From an uncultured Eubacteriales bacterium (GTDB lineage: Bacteria > Bacillota > Clostridia > Oscillospirales > Butyricicoccaceae), in assembly GCA_934636325.1 (NCBI GenBank), contig CAKUAK010000028.1, forward strand, positions 1 to 18,446: a stretch of 18,446 nt of DNA. The letters run 5' to 3'. Under the pieces are notes generated by a model, which saw only the letters and a list, made by a program, of their open reading frames with translations, searched no databases and was not told where the DNA came from. Shown here piece by piece: positions 8,310 to 15,444 of this stretch; the first letter of the stretch is position 1; the number at the start of each line of letters is the position of its first letter. Position numbers and translations under genes: made by a program.

Positions 8310-9536
8310 ATGGACGAGGACATCGTCATCTGTATGGACAACCCCGAGGCCATGAAGACCCTGTGCGCCATCAACGACGGCGACTGCGCCCTGCTGTATG
8401 CCTATGCCAGCGCCTCCGGCGGAAAATGCAGGCTCAACGATGCGCAGCTCCACACCGGCTTCGACGACCGAAGGATGGAACGGGCGAAAAGCCTTCTTAT
8501 CCTCTATAAGATATGCCGCCCCGCCGGGGCAGGGGCCGGACTCGAGGAAGGCCCGGGGTATACGGCAGCCGAGCTTTTATCGGCACAGCGCACCGATCCC
8601 GCCTTCCGCGGCCTGTGCGATTACCTTGAGCAGGCACTGGGGCGCAGCATGCGCAAAAGCGAGATAGAGACCCTCTACGGCATATACGATAAGCTCAATA
8701 TGCCCCCCGATGTCATAATGCTGATGATAAACTACTGCCGCTCCCGCGGGAGACTGAGCGCCCGCGAGCTTGAAAAACGCGCCTATGAATGGCACGACAA
8801 GGGTATCGTCACCTATACGGCCGCCGCCGATATGGCCGACGCCATGAGCAGGCGCCGCGCCCAGTATACCCGCATAATGTCGGTATTCGGTATGAGCGGC
8901 CGCGCCCCCTCCGAAAGCGAGCAGAAATACATGTCGGCATGGCTGGAAATGGGCATGACCGAGGAAATGATAAAGATGGCCTATGACCGCACGGTCATGC
9001 GGACCGGAAGGCTGCAATGGCGCTATCTTCATAAGATACTTGAAGACTGGAGCAAAAAGGGCTATAAGACGCGCCGCCAGGTCGAGTTGGCCGAGGGCGC
9101 GGCTCCCGCGCCGAAGGAGGCCGGGCAGCCGCCCGAAAAGAAGGAAGAGAGCGTTGTTTCCTATGTCACCCGCATGTTCGAGGAAAAGCGCGCCCGCAGA
9201 GAGGCCGAACAGACCCGTCATCTTGAAGAGCTGCGCCACCGCAGCCCCGGCTTCGCCCGCAATGAGGTCGAGCTTGGCCGAATCACCGTTCAGAAGGCCA
9301 AGGCGTCACTTTCCAGCGGAGCGGCCCTGGGCGAGATAGAGGCCCGGCATCGGGCACTGCTTTCCGAAAGGTCGGCTATTCTGTCTGCCCTCGGTCTCGA
9401 TGAGACATACATATCGATACCACCCGAATGTCCGAAATGCAAGGATCACGGCTATATCGGCAACCGCATGTGCGACTGCTTCAAGCGTGCCTGCATAGCG
9501 GAAGAGCAGCGACGCAAGCGCCTCAATGTAAAATAA
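8310..9536 (+). CDS. DnaD-family primosomal protein fused to the zinc-binding N-terminal module of a DnaC/DnaI helicase loader (no AAA+ domain)
   Basis: DnaD proteins act in replication initiation and restart with the helicase loader. The 408 residues divide as follows: winged-helix-like N-terminus (about 15-70); two DnaB_2/DDBH2-like domains (about 98-175 and 185-255), the second with a perfect YxxxIxxxW motif (YLHKILEDW, 239-247); a polar linker (260-280); and a charged helical segment (285-360) ending in a four-cysteine cluster, CPKC at 374-377 and CDC at 388-390. The last two parts match the start of Clostridial DnaC/DnaI helicase loaders, in which the zinc module contacts the replicative helicase. 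In those proteins a Walker-A AAA+ domain follows; here a stop codon and terminator follow instead. A good AAAGGAGG site precedes the ATG. It may recruit helicase without ATPase function, or may be a deletion product. Confidence 0.9.
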   Translation: MDEDIVICMDNPEAMKTLCAINDGDCALLYAYASASGGKCRLNDAQLHTGFDDRRMERAKSLLILYKICRPAGAGAGLEEGPGYTAAELLSAQRTDPAFRGLCDYLEQALGRSMRKSEIETLYGIYDKLNMPPDVIMLMINYCRSRGRLSARELEKRAYEWHDKGIVTYTAAADMADAMSRRRAQYTRIMSVFGMSGRAPSESEQKYMSAWLEMGMTEEMIKMAYDRTVMRTGRLQWRYLHKILEDWSKKGYKTRRQVELAEGAAPAPKEAGQPPEKKEESVVSYVTRMFEEKRARREAEQTRHLEELRHRSPGFARNEVELGRITVQKAKASLSSGAALGEIEARHRALLSERSAILSALGLDETYISIPPECPKCKDHGYIGNRMCDCFKRACIAEEQRRKRLNVK

Positions 9537-9541
9537 AGCTC

Positions 9542-9571
9542 AAAGCTCCGGCTAAAAACGGCCGGAGCTTT
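9542..9571 (+). terminator. Bidirectional intrinsic terminator between the DnaD-family and SLH genes
   Basis: An 11-bp stem (AAAGCTCCGGC / GCCGGAGCTTT) with an A-rich loop starts 5 bases after the DnaD-family stop. On the + strand GCTTTTGC follows. On the minus strand, beyond the SLH stop at 9579, it is followed by GAGCTTTATTTT. Confidence 0.8.
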
Positions 9572-9578
9572 GCTTTTG

Positions 9579-10892
9579 CTATTTGAAGATATTGAAGAAT
9601 CCCCTGTCTTTTTCATTTTCGGCATGCATGACCCGGTAAAGGCATGACGCCGTCATCTCTCGTGTCATCGGCATTGCGGGTGAAAAGCTGCCGTCATCAA
9701 GGAGGTCGATATACCCCGCCGACACGGTATTGACCACCGCCTGGGCCGCCCAGGAGGGTATATCCCCCGCGTCGGGATATCCGGGAACTCTGCCGTCGTC
9801 GGCCAGATCGAGCAGCCTGTCGACTATGACGGCCGCCTCGGCGCGTGTTATCGGGTCGCCCGCCCTTATGACGCGATTGCCGCTTTCATCTATCTCGCCG
9901 TTTACGACGCTCGACGTCAATGCCGCCGAAATGCACGGACGCGCCCACATCGGGATATCGTCGTTATCCCCCATACCGGTGTAAACGGCCGCCGTTGTCA
10001 CCGGCAGCGAACGGAGCTTTGCGGCCATCGCAACAAACTCGGCGCGGCTGACCGTCTGTCCGGGGCTGAAAAACGAGCTGTCGCCGAAGCTCTCGCCGCG
10101 GATCACGCCCTGCTCGGCCAGCCTTACAGCGGCATAATGGGCGGCGCTGTCCGCCATATCGCTGTAGGTGAGGCACTCGCCGTCATCCCTGCGGCGGACA
10201 AATATATCGACCCTGCCGTCGCCCGATGTGTTGCCGAAGCTGTCGATAACGCAAAAATCAAAGCTGTCCTCCCTGCTGCCGCTGCATGTCGGGGTGTAAA
10301 CATACCTGTCGCCGGTGATGCTTACCTCGCCGTACTTGGGCGCTCTTGTCAGCCTGTATCCGGCAATATCGCCGTCGGGATCATAGGCCGCCAGCTTTCC
10401 GGTAAGAGCCATTCCGCAATAGGTCTCTCCTCTGCCGTCGACGGCGACCGGCGCGCTGCTCTCCTTGTCGGAAACATTGAGGGATACCGTCATGCTCCGG
10501 CTGTCCGCCCCCTTGTCTGAATATACCGGTGTGAACTCGAAGGATGTGTGGATATCCTCCCCGCTCCCTGATGCCGCAAAGCAGACCGCGCCCAAGGAAT
10601 CGGCCTCTATAACGCTGCCCGGCTCGACAGGCTCTCCGCCGCAGAGCAGACTTCCGGCCTGGTGGTCCGGCAGGGCTGTGACAATGACGCCGGAAAGCTC
10701 CCCACCGGCATGCCCCTCAAAATCCGATGCCGTAAAGGATACCGTTTCGGACGGCATCACGTTCTTGACCAGCGATCTGCCCGACACAGATTTTCCGGAT
10801 ATCGCGGCATGGGCCGGCTCTGCGGCAAGGGCGGTCATTATGACCGCCGCCAGACAGGCCGCCGACAAAATATATCGTCTGTGCTTTTCCAT
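9579..10892 (-). CDS. Secreted surface protein with Ig/cadherin-like domains and three SLH repeats
   Basis: This 437-residue protein is predicted to be exported and held on the cell wall by S-layer-homology repeats, which usually bind pyruvylated secondary cell-wall polymer. Residues 1-29 form a signal peptide with likely cleavage after AHA. Residues about 45-140 and 147-233 are beta-rich; the second has the cadherin-like DPDGD and YVYTPTCSGSREDSFDF pattern. SLH repeats lie at about 240-297, 303-363 and 370-427, with FSPGQTVSRAEF and ITRAEAAVIVDRLL as the clearest. The ATG at 10892 is used rather than the TTG one codon upstream; GGGGAG lies 9 bases before it. It stands alone, converging on the DnaD-family gene. 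Ligand and role beyond surface attachment are unknown. Confidence 0.9.
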   Translation of the reverse strand: MEKHRRYILSAACLAAVIMTALAAEPAHAAISGKSVSGRSLVKNVMPSETVSFTASDFEGHAGGELSGVIVTALPDHQAGSLLCGGEPVEPGSVIEADSLGAVCFAASGSGEDIHTSFEFTPVYSDKGADSRSMTVSLNVSDKESSAPVAVDGRGETYCGMALTGKLAAYDPDGDIAGYRLTRAPKYGEVSITGDRYVYTPTCSGSREDSFDFCVIDSFGNTSGDGRVDIFVRRRDDGECLTYSDMADSAAHYAAVRLAEQGVIRGESFGDSSFFSPGQTVSRAEFVAMAAKLRSLPVTTAAVYTGMGDNDDIPMWARPCISAALTSSVVNGEIDESGNRVIRAGDPITRAEAAVIVDRLLDLADDGRVPGYPDAGDIPSWAAQAVVNTVSAGYIDLLDDGSFSPAMPMTREMTASCLYRVMHAENEKDRGFFNIFK

Positions 10893-10917
10893 CAATTATC
10901 TCCCCTTGACTGTTTTT

Positions 10918-10946
10918 ATGGTAATAGTCTGCATTTCACGGCTCAA
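10918..10946 (-). promoter_or_regulatory. Weak candidate promoter of the SLH-protein gene
   Basis: On the minus strand TTGAGC (10941-10946) and TACCAT (10918-10923) are 17 bp apart, 25 bases upstream of the start codon. The -10 match is poor. Confidence 0.25.
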
Positions 10947-10983
10947 AATATTCCTGCGGCGCAGGCGGCCAATATAAAAACAG

Positions 10984-11012
10984 TTGCTTCTTTTCCCCGA
11001 TTATGACATAAT
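10984..11012 (+). promoter_or_regulatory. Candidate promoter of guaA
   Basis: TTGCTT (10984-10989) and CATAAT (11007-11012) are 17 bp apart; an overlapping TATAGT at 11012-11017 is an alternative -10. The guaA start is about 75 bases downstream. I found no purine-riboswitch core between this promoter and guaA. Confidence 0.38.
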
Positions 11013-11033
11013 ATAGTTTATGATATTGATTTG

Positions 11034-11045
11034 AAACCGCGGTTT
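11034..11045. promoter_or_regulatory. Perfect palindrome in the guaA leader, possible operator
   Basis: AAACCGCGGTTT is a perfect 12-base palindrome about 20 bases downstream of the putative -10. A nearby CGCGG at about 11054-11058 could alternatively pair with its left arm to form a small stem-loop. The position fits a repressor site or leader structure, but nothing identifies a binding protein. Confidence 0.35.
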
Positions 11046-11088
11046 TAAATACACGCGGATCAAAATACTTCAGCCTGGAGGAAGTTTA

Positions 11089-12633
11089 ATGAACAAGCAG
11101 CAGAAAGTGCTGGTTCTTGATTTCGGCGGCCAGTATAACCAGCTGATCGCAAGGCGAGTCAGAGAATGCAATGTTTATTGCGAGGTCAAACCCTATACCA
11201 TCTCTCTCGACGAGATCAAGGCCTATGATCCCATCGGCATAATCTTTACCGGCGGGCCCAACAGCGTATATCTCGAGACCTCTCCCCATGTCGATCCGGC
11301 CATATTCCGTCTCGGCGTGCCCATCCTCGGCATCTGCTACGGATGCCAGCTGATGGCCCACAACCTCGGCGGCCTGGTCACCGAAGCCCAGGACGATACA
11401 GCCAGAGAATACGGAAAGACCGTAACATACTATAATACCGACTGCCGCCTGTTCAAGGGTATCCCCGAAGAGGGAATTTCGTGGATGAGCCACGGCGACT
11501 ATATGGCCAAGGTGCCCGAAGGCTTCAAGCTGGTCGCCCACACCGACGCCTGCCCCAATGCCGCCATCGCCGACGAAGCCCGCGGCTTCTACGGCGTACA
11601 GTATCACCCCGAGGTCAACCACACACAGCACGGCGTCGATATGATAAGGAACTTCCTCTATGAGGTCTGCCGTGCCAAGGGCGACTGGACAATGGGCGAT
11701 TATAAGGACACAGCCATAAAGCAGATCCGCGAAAAGGTCGGCGACGGCAAGGTCCTGCTGGCCCTTTCTGGCGGCGTAGATTCCTCTGTCGCGGCCGCAC
11801 TGCTGGCCGAGGCCGTCGGCAATCAGCTGACATGCGTCTTTGTCGACCACGGCCTCATGCGTCTCAATGAAGGCGACGAGGTCGAAGAGGCCTTCAAAAA
11901 ATGGAACATCAATTTTGTACGCGCCAACGCCGAGGAGCATTTCCTCTCCAAGCTGGCCGGCGTCAGCGACCCTGAGACCAAGCGCAAGATCATCGGCGAA
12001 GAGTTCATCCGTATATTTGAGGCCGAGGCCAAAAAGATCGGCCAGGTCGATTACCTTGTCCAGGGCACCATCTACCCCGACGTAATCGAGTCGGGCAAGG
12101 GCGACGCCGCCGTTATCAAGAGCCATCACAATGTCGGCGGTCTTCCCGACCATGTCGATTTCAAAGAGATCATCGAGCCTCTGCGCATGCTCTTCAAAGA
12201 CGAGGTCCGTCAGCTGGGCCGTGAGCTTGGCCTTCCCGAGTATCTCGTGATGCGCCAGCCCTTCCCCGGCCCCGGTCTTGCCATCAGGGTCATCGGTGAC
12301 ATAACAAAGGAAAAGCTCGACACCCTGCGTCTGGCCGACTTCATCTTCCGCGATGAGATCGCCAAGGCCGGCATCGAGAACACCATGAGTCAGTATTTCG
12401 CTGTTCTGACCAATATGCGATCGGTCGGCGTCATGGGCGACGGCAGAACATATGATTATACCCTCGCCCTCCGCTCTGTCGCCACAAGCGACTTCATGAC
12501 GGCCGATTGGGTACACATCCCTTATGACGTCCTTGATAAGGTCAGCGTCAGGATCGTAAACGAAGTCCCCGGCATCAACCGCATCGTTTATGATATCACC
12601 TCCAAACCCCCCGCAACCATCGAGTGGGAATAA
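11089..12633 (+). CDS. guaA: GMP synthase (glutamine-hydrolysing)
   Basis: GuaA converts XMP to GMP using glutamine and ATP, the last step of guanine nucleotide synthesis. At 514 residues it is full length. The class I amidotransferase domain (1-195) has nucleophile Cys83 in GICYGCQ and the His173/Glu175 pair in YHPEV. The ATP-pyrophosphatase domain has the P-loop LSGGVDSS (226-233). The C-terminal dimerisation domain contains RQPFPGPGLAIR and ends in the standard KPPATIEWE. GGAGGAAG lies 7 bases before the ATG. The intact normal C-terminus matters because a tyrosine integrase gene lies 83 bases downstream: the guaA 3' end is a known integration hotspot whose sequence is restored on insertion. 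Confidence 0.98.
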   Translation: MNKQQKVLVLDFGGQYNQLIARRVRECNVYCEVKPYTISLDEIKAYDPIGIIFTGGPNSVYLETSPHVDPAIFRLGVPILGICYGCQLMAHNLGGLVTEAQDDTAREYGKTVTYYNTDCRLFKGIPEEGISWMSHGDYMAKVPEGFKLVAHTDACPNAAIADEARGFYGVQYHPEVNHTQHGVDMIRNFLYEVCRAKGDWTMGDYKDTAIKQIREKVGDGKVLLALSGGVDSSVAAALLAEAVGNQLTCVFVDHGLMRLNEGDEVEEAFKKWNINFVRANAEEHFLSKLAGVSDPETKRKIIGEEFIRIFEAEAKKIGQVDYLVQGTIYPDVIESGKGDAAVIKSHHNVGGLPDHVDFKEIIEPLRMLFKDEVRQLGRELGLPEYLVMRQPFPGPGLAIRVIGDITKEKLDTLRLADFIFRDEIAKAGIENTMSQYFAVLTNMRSVGVMGDGRTYDYTLALRSVATSDFMTADWVHIPYDVLDKVSVRIVNEVPGINRIVYDITSKPPATIEWE

Positions 12634-12643
12634 AAACGAAATT

Positions 12644-12682
12644 GCCCGGAAGTCTTGTCCTGCAAGGCTTTCCGGGCTTTTC
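12644..12682 (+). terminator. Intrinsic terminator of guaA
   Basis: An 8-bp stem GCCCGGAA / TTCCGGGC with an upper CTTG / CAAG stem is followed by TTTTCTGT. It starts 10 bases after the guaA stop. On the minus strand it could also end integrase transcription. It lies between guaA and the integrase, so it may belong to the element rather than the host. Confidence 0.8.
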
Positions 12683-12693
12683 TGTATGCGGAG

Positions 12694-12711
12694 CGTACCA
12701 GATTCGTACCA
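12694..12711. repeat. Paired CGTACCA direct repeats, possible integrase arm-type sites
   Basis: CGTACCA occurs at 12694-12700 and again at 12705-12711, an 11-bp period (one helical turn), just beyond the integrase stop and close to the presumed attachment site. The integrase has an arm-binding-like N-terminus, so such repeats are expected near the ends of its element. With only two copies this is suggestive. Confidence 0.3.
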
Positions 12712-12715
12712 ATCC

Positions 12716-13804
12716 CTATTTCTGCACATATTCTGCAAGCATTTCCGCAACTTCGGTCTGCTTGTTTGGGTACAGGTGCGAGTATGTATTGAGCGTTGTT
12801 TTGATGTCTTCATGTCCAAGCCGCTCGCTGATAGTAAGCGGCGATACGCCTAATTCTATTAGATGACTGGCATGGCTGTGACGTAACTCATGCACCCTGA
12901 TTTTCCGTACACCGGACTTTTTGCAATATGTCTGCATCGCTCTAAAAAGCGAGTGCTTGCTGGTCTGAAAAAGTCTGTTGGTCGGCTTATTCTTATAAAG
13001 AGCATTCGCGTATTCCTGCACCATATCCATGATAGGCTGCGGCAAGGCAATCACCCGATTGCTTTTTGGTGTCTTTGTGGCTTTGACCACCGCTTCACCT
13101 TTAATCACCGCAAGACTCTTGCTGATAGAAACCGTTCCTTTTTCAAAGTCAAAGTCATTAAGCGTAAGCGCAAGCAATTCTCCCTCGCGCATCCCGCTAT
13201 AGAAGAACAAGCTAAAAATGGTTCGTACTGGCATATTATCTTCTGTTGTTCGGATAAACTGTTGGAACTCGTCATACGTCCAAAAGTCAAACTTCTCTGC
13301 ATTCTGCTTTCCCATACTCCCGCATAGCTGTGCTGGATTTCTGAGCAGCCCATAATACTTCACAGCAAAATTGAATATCGTTGACAGTTGATTGTGGATT
13401 TGCCGTAGATAGGTCTGTGCGTATGGATTGCCCGTTTTGGGGTTACGATAATTCATCAATTCTGTCTGCCATTTCATTACTGCTGCCGTGTCAATTTCGC
13501 TTAGCGGCAGGTTTTCAAAATACGGCAGAATCTTTGTCCGAATCATATGCTCTTTTGTTGCAAGCGTTGTCTTTTCAATACGCGCGGAGCGATTTTCAAA
13601 GTAGACTTTTACAAGATTGCCAAATGTAATATCTATGTCTGTACGCTTGCTATTTACAAACGTAGTCTCAGCTTCTTTTGCTTCTCGCTGTGTCTTAAAG
13701 CCCTCTTGCTTTTTTCGTTTCCTCGTTCCTGTCCAGTCAGTGTACCAAACCGAAAAGCGCCATAACGTTTTCCCATTTTTGGCTGTATATTTTTGAACAG
13801 CCAC
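12716..13804 (-). CDS. int: Tyrosine site-specific integrase
   Basis: This recombinase is expected to integrate and excise the element. The start is taken as GTG at 13802-13804 (362 residues) because AAGGGGGG lies 7 bases upstream and the protein then begins AVQKYTAKNGKTLWRF, a typical arm-binding domain; the open frame runs 18 codons further. Domains: arm-binding (about 1-50), core-binding SAM-like helices (about 60-160), catalytic domain (about 170-360). Catalytic residues are all visible: Arg206 (GMREGEL), beta-hairpin lysine near 244 (KTPKS), His305 and Arg308 (HELRHSH), His331 (LGH) and Tyr341 (NTYSHLY). The gene is terminal in the element and reads toward guaA. Confidence 0.96.
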   Translation of the reverse strand: MAVQKYTAKNGKTLWRFSVWYTDWTGTRKRKKQEGFKTQREAKEAETTFVNSKRTDIDITFGNLVKVYFENRSARIEKTTLATKEHMIRTKILPYFENLPLSEIDTAAVMKWQTELMNYRNPKTGNPYAQTYLRQIHNQLSTIFNFAVKYYGLLRNPAQLCGSMGKQNAEKFDFWTYDEFQQFIRTTEDNMPVRTIFSLFFYSGMREGELLALTLNDFDFEKGTVSISKSLAVIKGEAVVKATKTPKSNRVIALPQPIMDMVQEYANALYKNKPTNRLFQTSKHSLFRAMQTYCKKSGVRKIRVHELRHSHASHLIELGVSPLTISERLGHEDIKTTLNTYSHLYPNKQTEVAEMLAEYVQK

Positions 13805-13863
13805 TACAAATCCCCCCTTGATATACTGCCAGTCTATCAGCTCCAAAACGATTCGCACACTTC

Positions 13864-13900
13864 AAAAAAGGCCGCCGTACTTCAATCGTACAAGGCGGTC
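13864..13900 (-). terminator. Intrinsic terminator between the HTH gene and the integrase
   Basis: On the minus strand a GACCGCC / GGCGGCC stem with an upper GTAC / GTAC stem is followed by TTTTTT. It lies 17 bases past the HTH-gene stop and 60 bases upstream of the integrase start, so the integrase probably has its own promoter. Confidence 0.75.
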
Positions 13901-13916
13901 TTTCACATTAAATGGA

Positions 13917-14092
13917 CTAACAATAAAGGCGCTCCATAAAATACTTCACTGGCACTTTTCCACTTATTGTTATGTATCCTTTGCTTTTTAGCTCATCATT
14001 CAATTTTTTCATTTCTCTGTATGCAGTTGCTTTTGATACGCCTAAAATAGCTTTCACGTCAACAACCGTATAAAAGTACTTTTCGCTTTCAT
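13917..14092 (-). pseudogene. Excisionase-like helix-turn-helix gene with a broken 5' reading frame
   Basis: On the minus strand one frame encodes YFYTVVDVKAILGVSKATAYREM and continues to a conserved-looking KGYITISGKVP...YFMER end at the stop 13917-13919. This is the usual small MerR/excisionase-type HTH protein found beside integrases in Clostridia. That frame has no ATG, GTG or TTG start before an upstream TGA. An ATG at 14092 with a well-spaced GAGGGAG site exists, but in another frame that stops after 12 codons. Restoring one base between the ATG and the fifth codon would join the two. Frameshift mutation is the simplest reading; sequencing error, a rare ATT/ATA start or programmed frameshifting are alternatives, though no classical slippery heptamer is visible. 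Confidence 0.65.
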
Positions 14093-14151
14093 AGCTATCT
14101 CCCTCTATAATTCATTCCCCATTTCTTCATTTAGTTTGAACTATCGATTAT

Positions 14152-14192
14152 AAGTGCTTAACCACCAGAGTTTTTCTGGGAAAACCGCACTT
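14152..14192 (-). other. Nested stem-loop downstream of the winged-helix gene
   Basis: An outer 6-bp stem (AAGTGC / GCACTT) encloses an inner CCAGA / TCTGG stem with a five-base T-rich loop. On the minus strand a TATAAT lies just beyond it (14147-14152), which may be the -10 of the HTH gene, though no good -35 is seen. Bases 14093-14157 otherwise hold only the HTH-gene leader. Confidence 0.35.
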
Positions 14193-14292
14193 TTTTATTC
14201 CCCGCAATCCCTTGTGCCACAATGGGCAGAGCATCCAAAAAGAAAATGTTGACACGATTGCCCGCTTTATTATTTTCAACGTATTTGTCCAT
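14158..14292 (-). CDS. Possible 44-residue small protein, or downstream continuation of the winged-helix gene
   Basis: ATG 14292 to TAA 14158-14160 encodes MDKYVENNKA...FFLDALPIVAQGIAGNKKVRF, with protein-like composition. An ATG at 14301 would add three residues. No ribosome-binding site is visible. It is in the same frame as the winged-helix gene upstream, separated only by that gene's TGA, so occasional stop-codon readthrough would append it as a tail of about 52 residues. Not recognised as a known family. It might be a chance open frame; the case rests on length and frame only. Confidence 0.3.
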   Translation of the reverse strand: MDKYVENNKAGNRVNIFFLDALPIVAQGIAGNKKVRFSQKNSGG

Positions 14293-14316
14293 CAACTGCA
14301 TTTTGAACGGATAATT

Positions 14317-15099
14317 TCAAAACGGCATATCATCATCGTCTACCATGCGATAGCCTTGCCCCTCAGGTGGAATATAGTAGAGTGCATTGACACGTTCTAC
14401 ATCTGCTTCACCAGCTTCATCATACACCAGTTTATCATAGCTGTATCTATCCAATGGGGAATGATTATGCCGCTTCTCTACCGACGTATCCTTGATTGCA
14501 GGCATACTATTTTCTGTTTTATTATTTGTATTATTAAGTGTGTTATCTGTTGTAATATTTCTATCCTGATTGACAGGGGTATCCTCTACGGCTGCACGGA
14601 GATACCCCTCTACCTGTGTGTCAGGACACCTATTCGGTTCTGTAACTGCCCCTATCGGTTTAGACATATCTATATCGCTTGATGGCGGTATATCGGTCTG
14701 CATAGATATTGCCGTAGACACCGGCTCTGCTTCATCGGAAGTCCAGCCATCAGGATATAGATTTTCATAACATGGCGGCAGCTCATAAAATGTGTAGTAA
14801 GGGCTGCCATCATGTTTTGGTACTAAAAAGCCTGCATCAATCAGCCTGTGAAAAGCTGTACGGCATCTTTCCTTGCTAATATTCAGCTCTCGATACAACG
14901 CTGCTGGACTAAACGAAAAGGTATGCGCGTCCTGATGCAGCGCAAAATGAACATACAGCAAAAAAGCTGCCGTTCCATCGTCCAAGAGACGAACAGCAAC
15001 ACGCTCTGCCTGTCTTAAAATTGTACCGTAGGTTTTCCCGTCTTTTGACTTTTTTGCCCCTACAACGGTAACTATTCTTTGGTTTGGATTCGTTAGCAC
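14317..15099 (-). CDS. Winged-helix, probably replication-related protein with an SSB-like acidic C-terminal tip
   Basis: A 260-residue protein starting at GTG 15097-15099, with AAAGGAG about 9 bases upstream and 6 bases after the zinc-finger gene. Residues about 28-110 form a helix-turn-helix/winged-helix domain (FSFSPAALYRELNISKERCRTAF, then RLIDAGFLVPK and a YYTFYEL wing). Residues 115-240 are polar and probably disordered, with an Asn/Thr-rich stretch at 180-197. The last residues are DDDDMPF, closely matching the acidic-Pro-Phe tip of bacterial single-strand-binding proteins that recruits replication and repair enzymes. There is no OB fold, so it is not SSB. I infer a DNA-binding replication or regulatory protein of the element that uses the SSB-type docking tip; the domain family was not firmly identified. 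Confidence 0.82.
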   Translation of the reverse strand: MLTNPNQRIVTVVGAKKSKDGKTYGTILRQAERVAVRLLDDGTAAFLLYVHFALHQDAHTFSFSPAALYRELNISKERCRTAFHRLIDAGFLVPKHDGSPYYTFYELPPCYENLYPDGWTSDEAEPVSTAISMQTDIPPSSDIDMSKPIGAVTEPNRCPDTQVEGYLRAAVEDTPVNQDRNITTDNTLNNTNNKTENSMPAIKDTSVEKRHNHSPLDRYSYDKLVYDEAGEADVERVNALYYIPPEGQGYRMVDDDDMPF

Positions 15100-15105
15100 G
15101 TTTTA

Positions 15106-15348
15106 CTACTCCTTTCCCGTGCCACACTGTGTCAACGTTCGATAGAGATTGTCCATACACGCCCCGCACACTCTGACCTTTGCCTTTTCGCCATCATGGA
15201 CGCTGCCATAGCCAGCTTGCAGCGTCACGAAAGACGCATAACAAGGCGATTCCTGTTTGCAGACAGGGCATATAAAATCCGCATTTGGACGAGTGTATTC
15301 TTCGATATGCCGTTGCCCGGTCTGAAGCCTTTTCAGTAATTCCGACAT
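15106..15348 (-). CDS. Small four-cysteine zinc-finger protein
   Basis: An 80-residue protein with paired cysteines CPVC (27-30) and CGAC (61-64), expected to bind one zinc. The ATG at 15348 is chosen because AAGGGAG lies 8 bases upstream; an in-frame ATG exactly 18 bases earlier gives M-K-G-x-x-x-M (see the findings). It is followed after 6 bases by the winged-helix gene, so the two are probably co-transcribed, and the ribosome-binding site of the latter overlaps this gene's end. Function unknown; size and position suggest a DNA- or RNA-binding accessory of the element. Confidence 0.8.
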   Translation of the reverse strand: MSELLKRLQTGQRHIEEYTRPNADFICPVCKQESPCYASFVTLQAGYGSVHDGEKAKVRVCGACMDNLYRTLTQCGTGKE

Positions 15349-15444
15349 TTGCTTAACTCCCTTCATTTTTTTCTATGCAGTAGTGGCGTTGGCTCCTTGG
15401 TGCGCTGCACCTCGGGTGAACGCTTTCTACTAACACTAATCGCA

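Noticed and set aside
8577..9239. A 220-codon minus-strand open frame
   Set aside because: Antisense to the DnaD-family gene and without recognisable motifs.
10980..11088. Purine riboswitch ahead of guaA
   Set aside because: The conserved loop sequences of the purine riboswitch core are not present; only a palindrome and weak promoter boxes were found.
11086..12819. A 577-codon minus-strand open frame
   Set aside because: Antisense to guaA, which is unambiguous over its whole length.
13876..13891. A second pair of CGTAC boxes at 11-bp spacing, similar to those at 12694-12711
   Set aside because: These are the arms of the upper stem of the terminator at 13864-13900, so the resemblance is probably coincidental.
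14212..14682. A 156-codon + strand open frame
   Set aside because: Antisense to the winged-helix gene; biased low-complexity composition rich in Ile, Cys and His.
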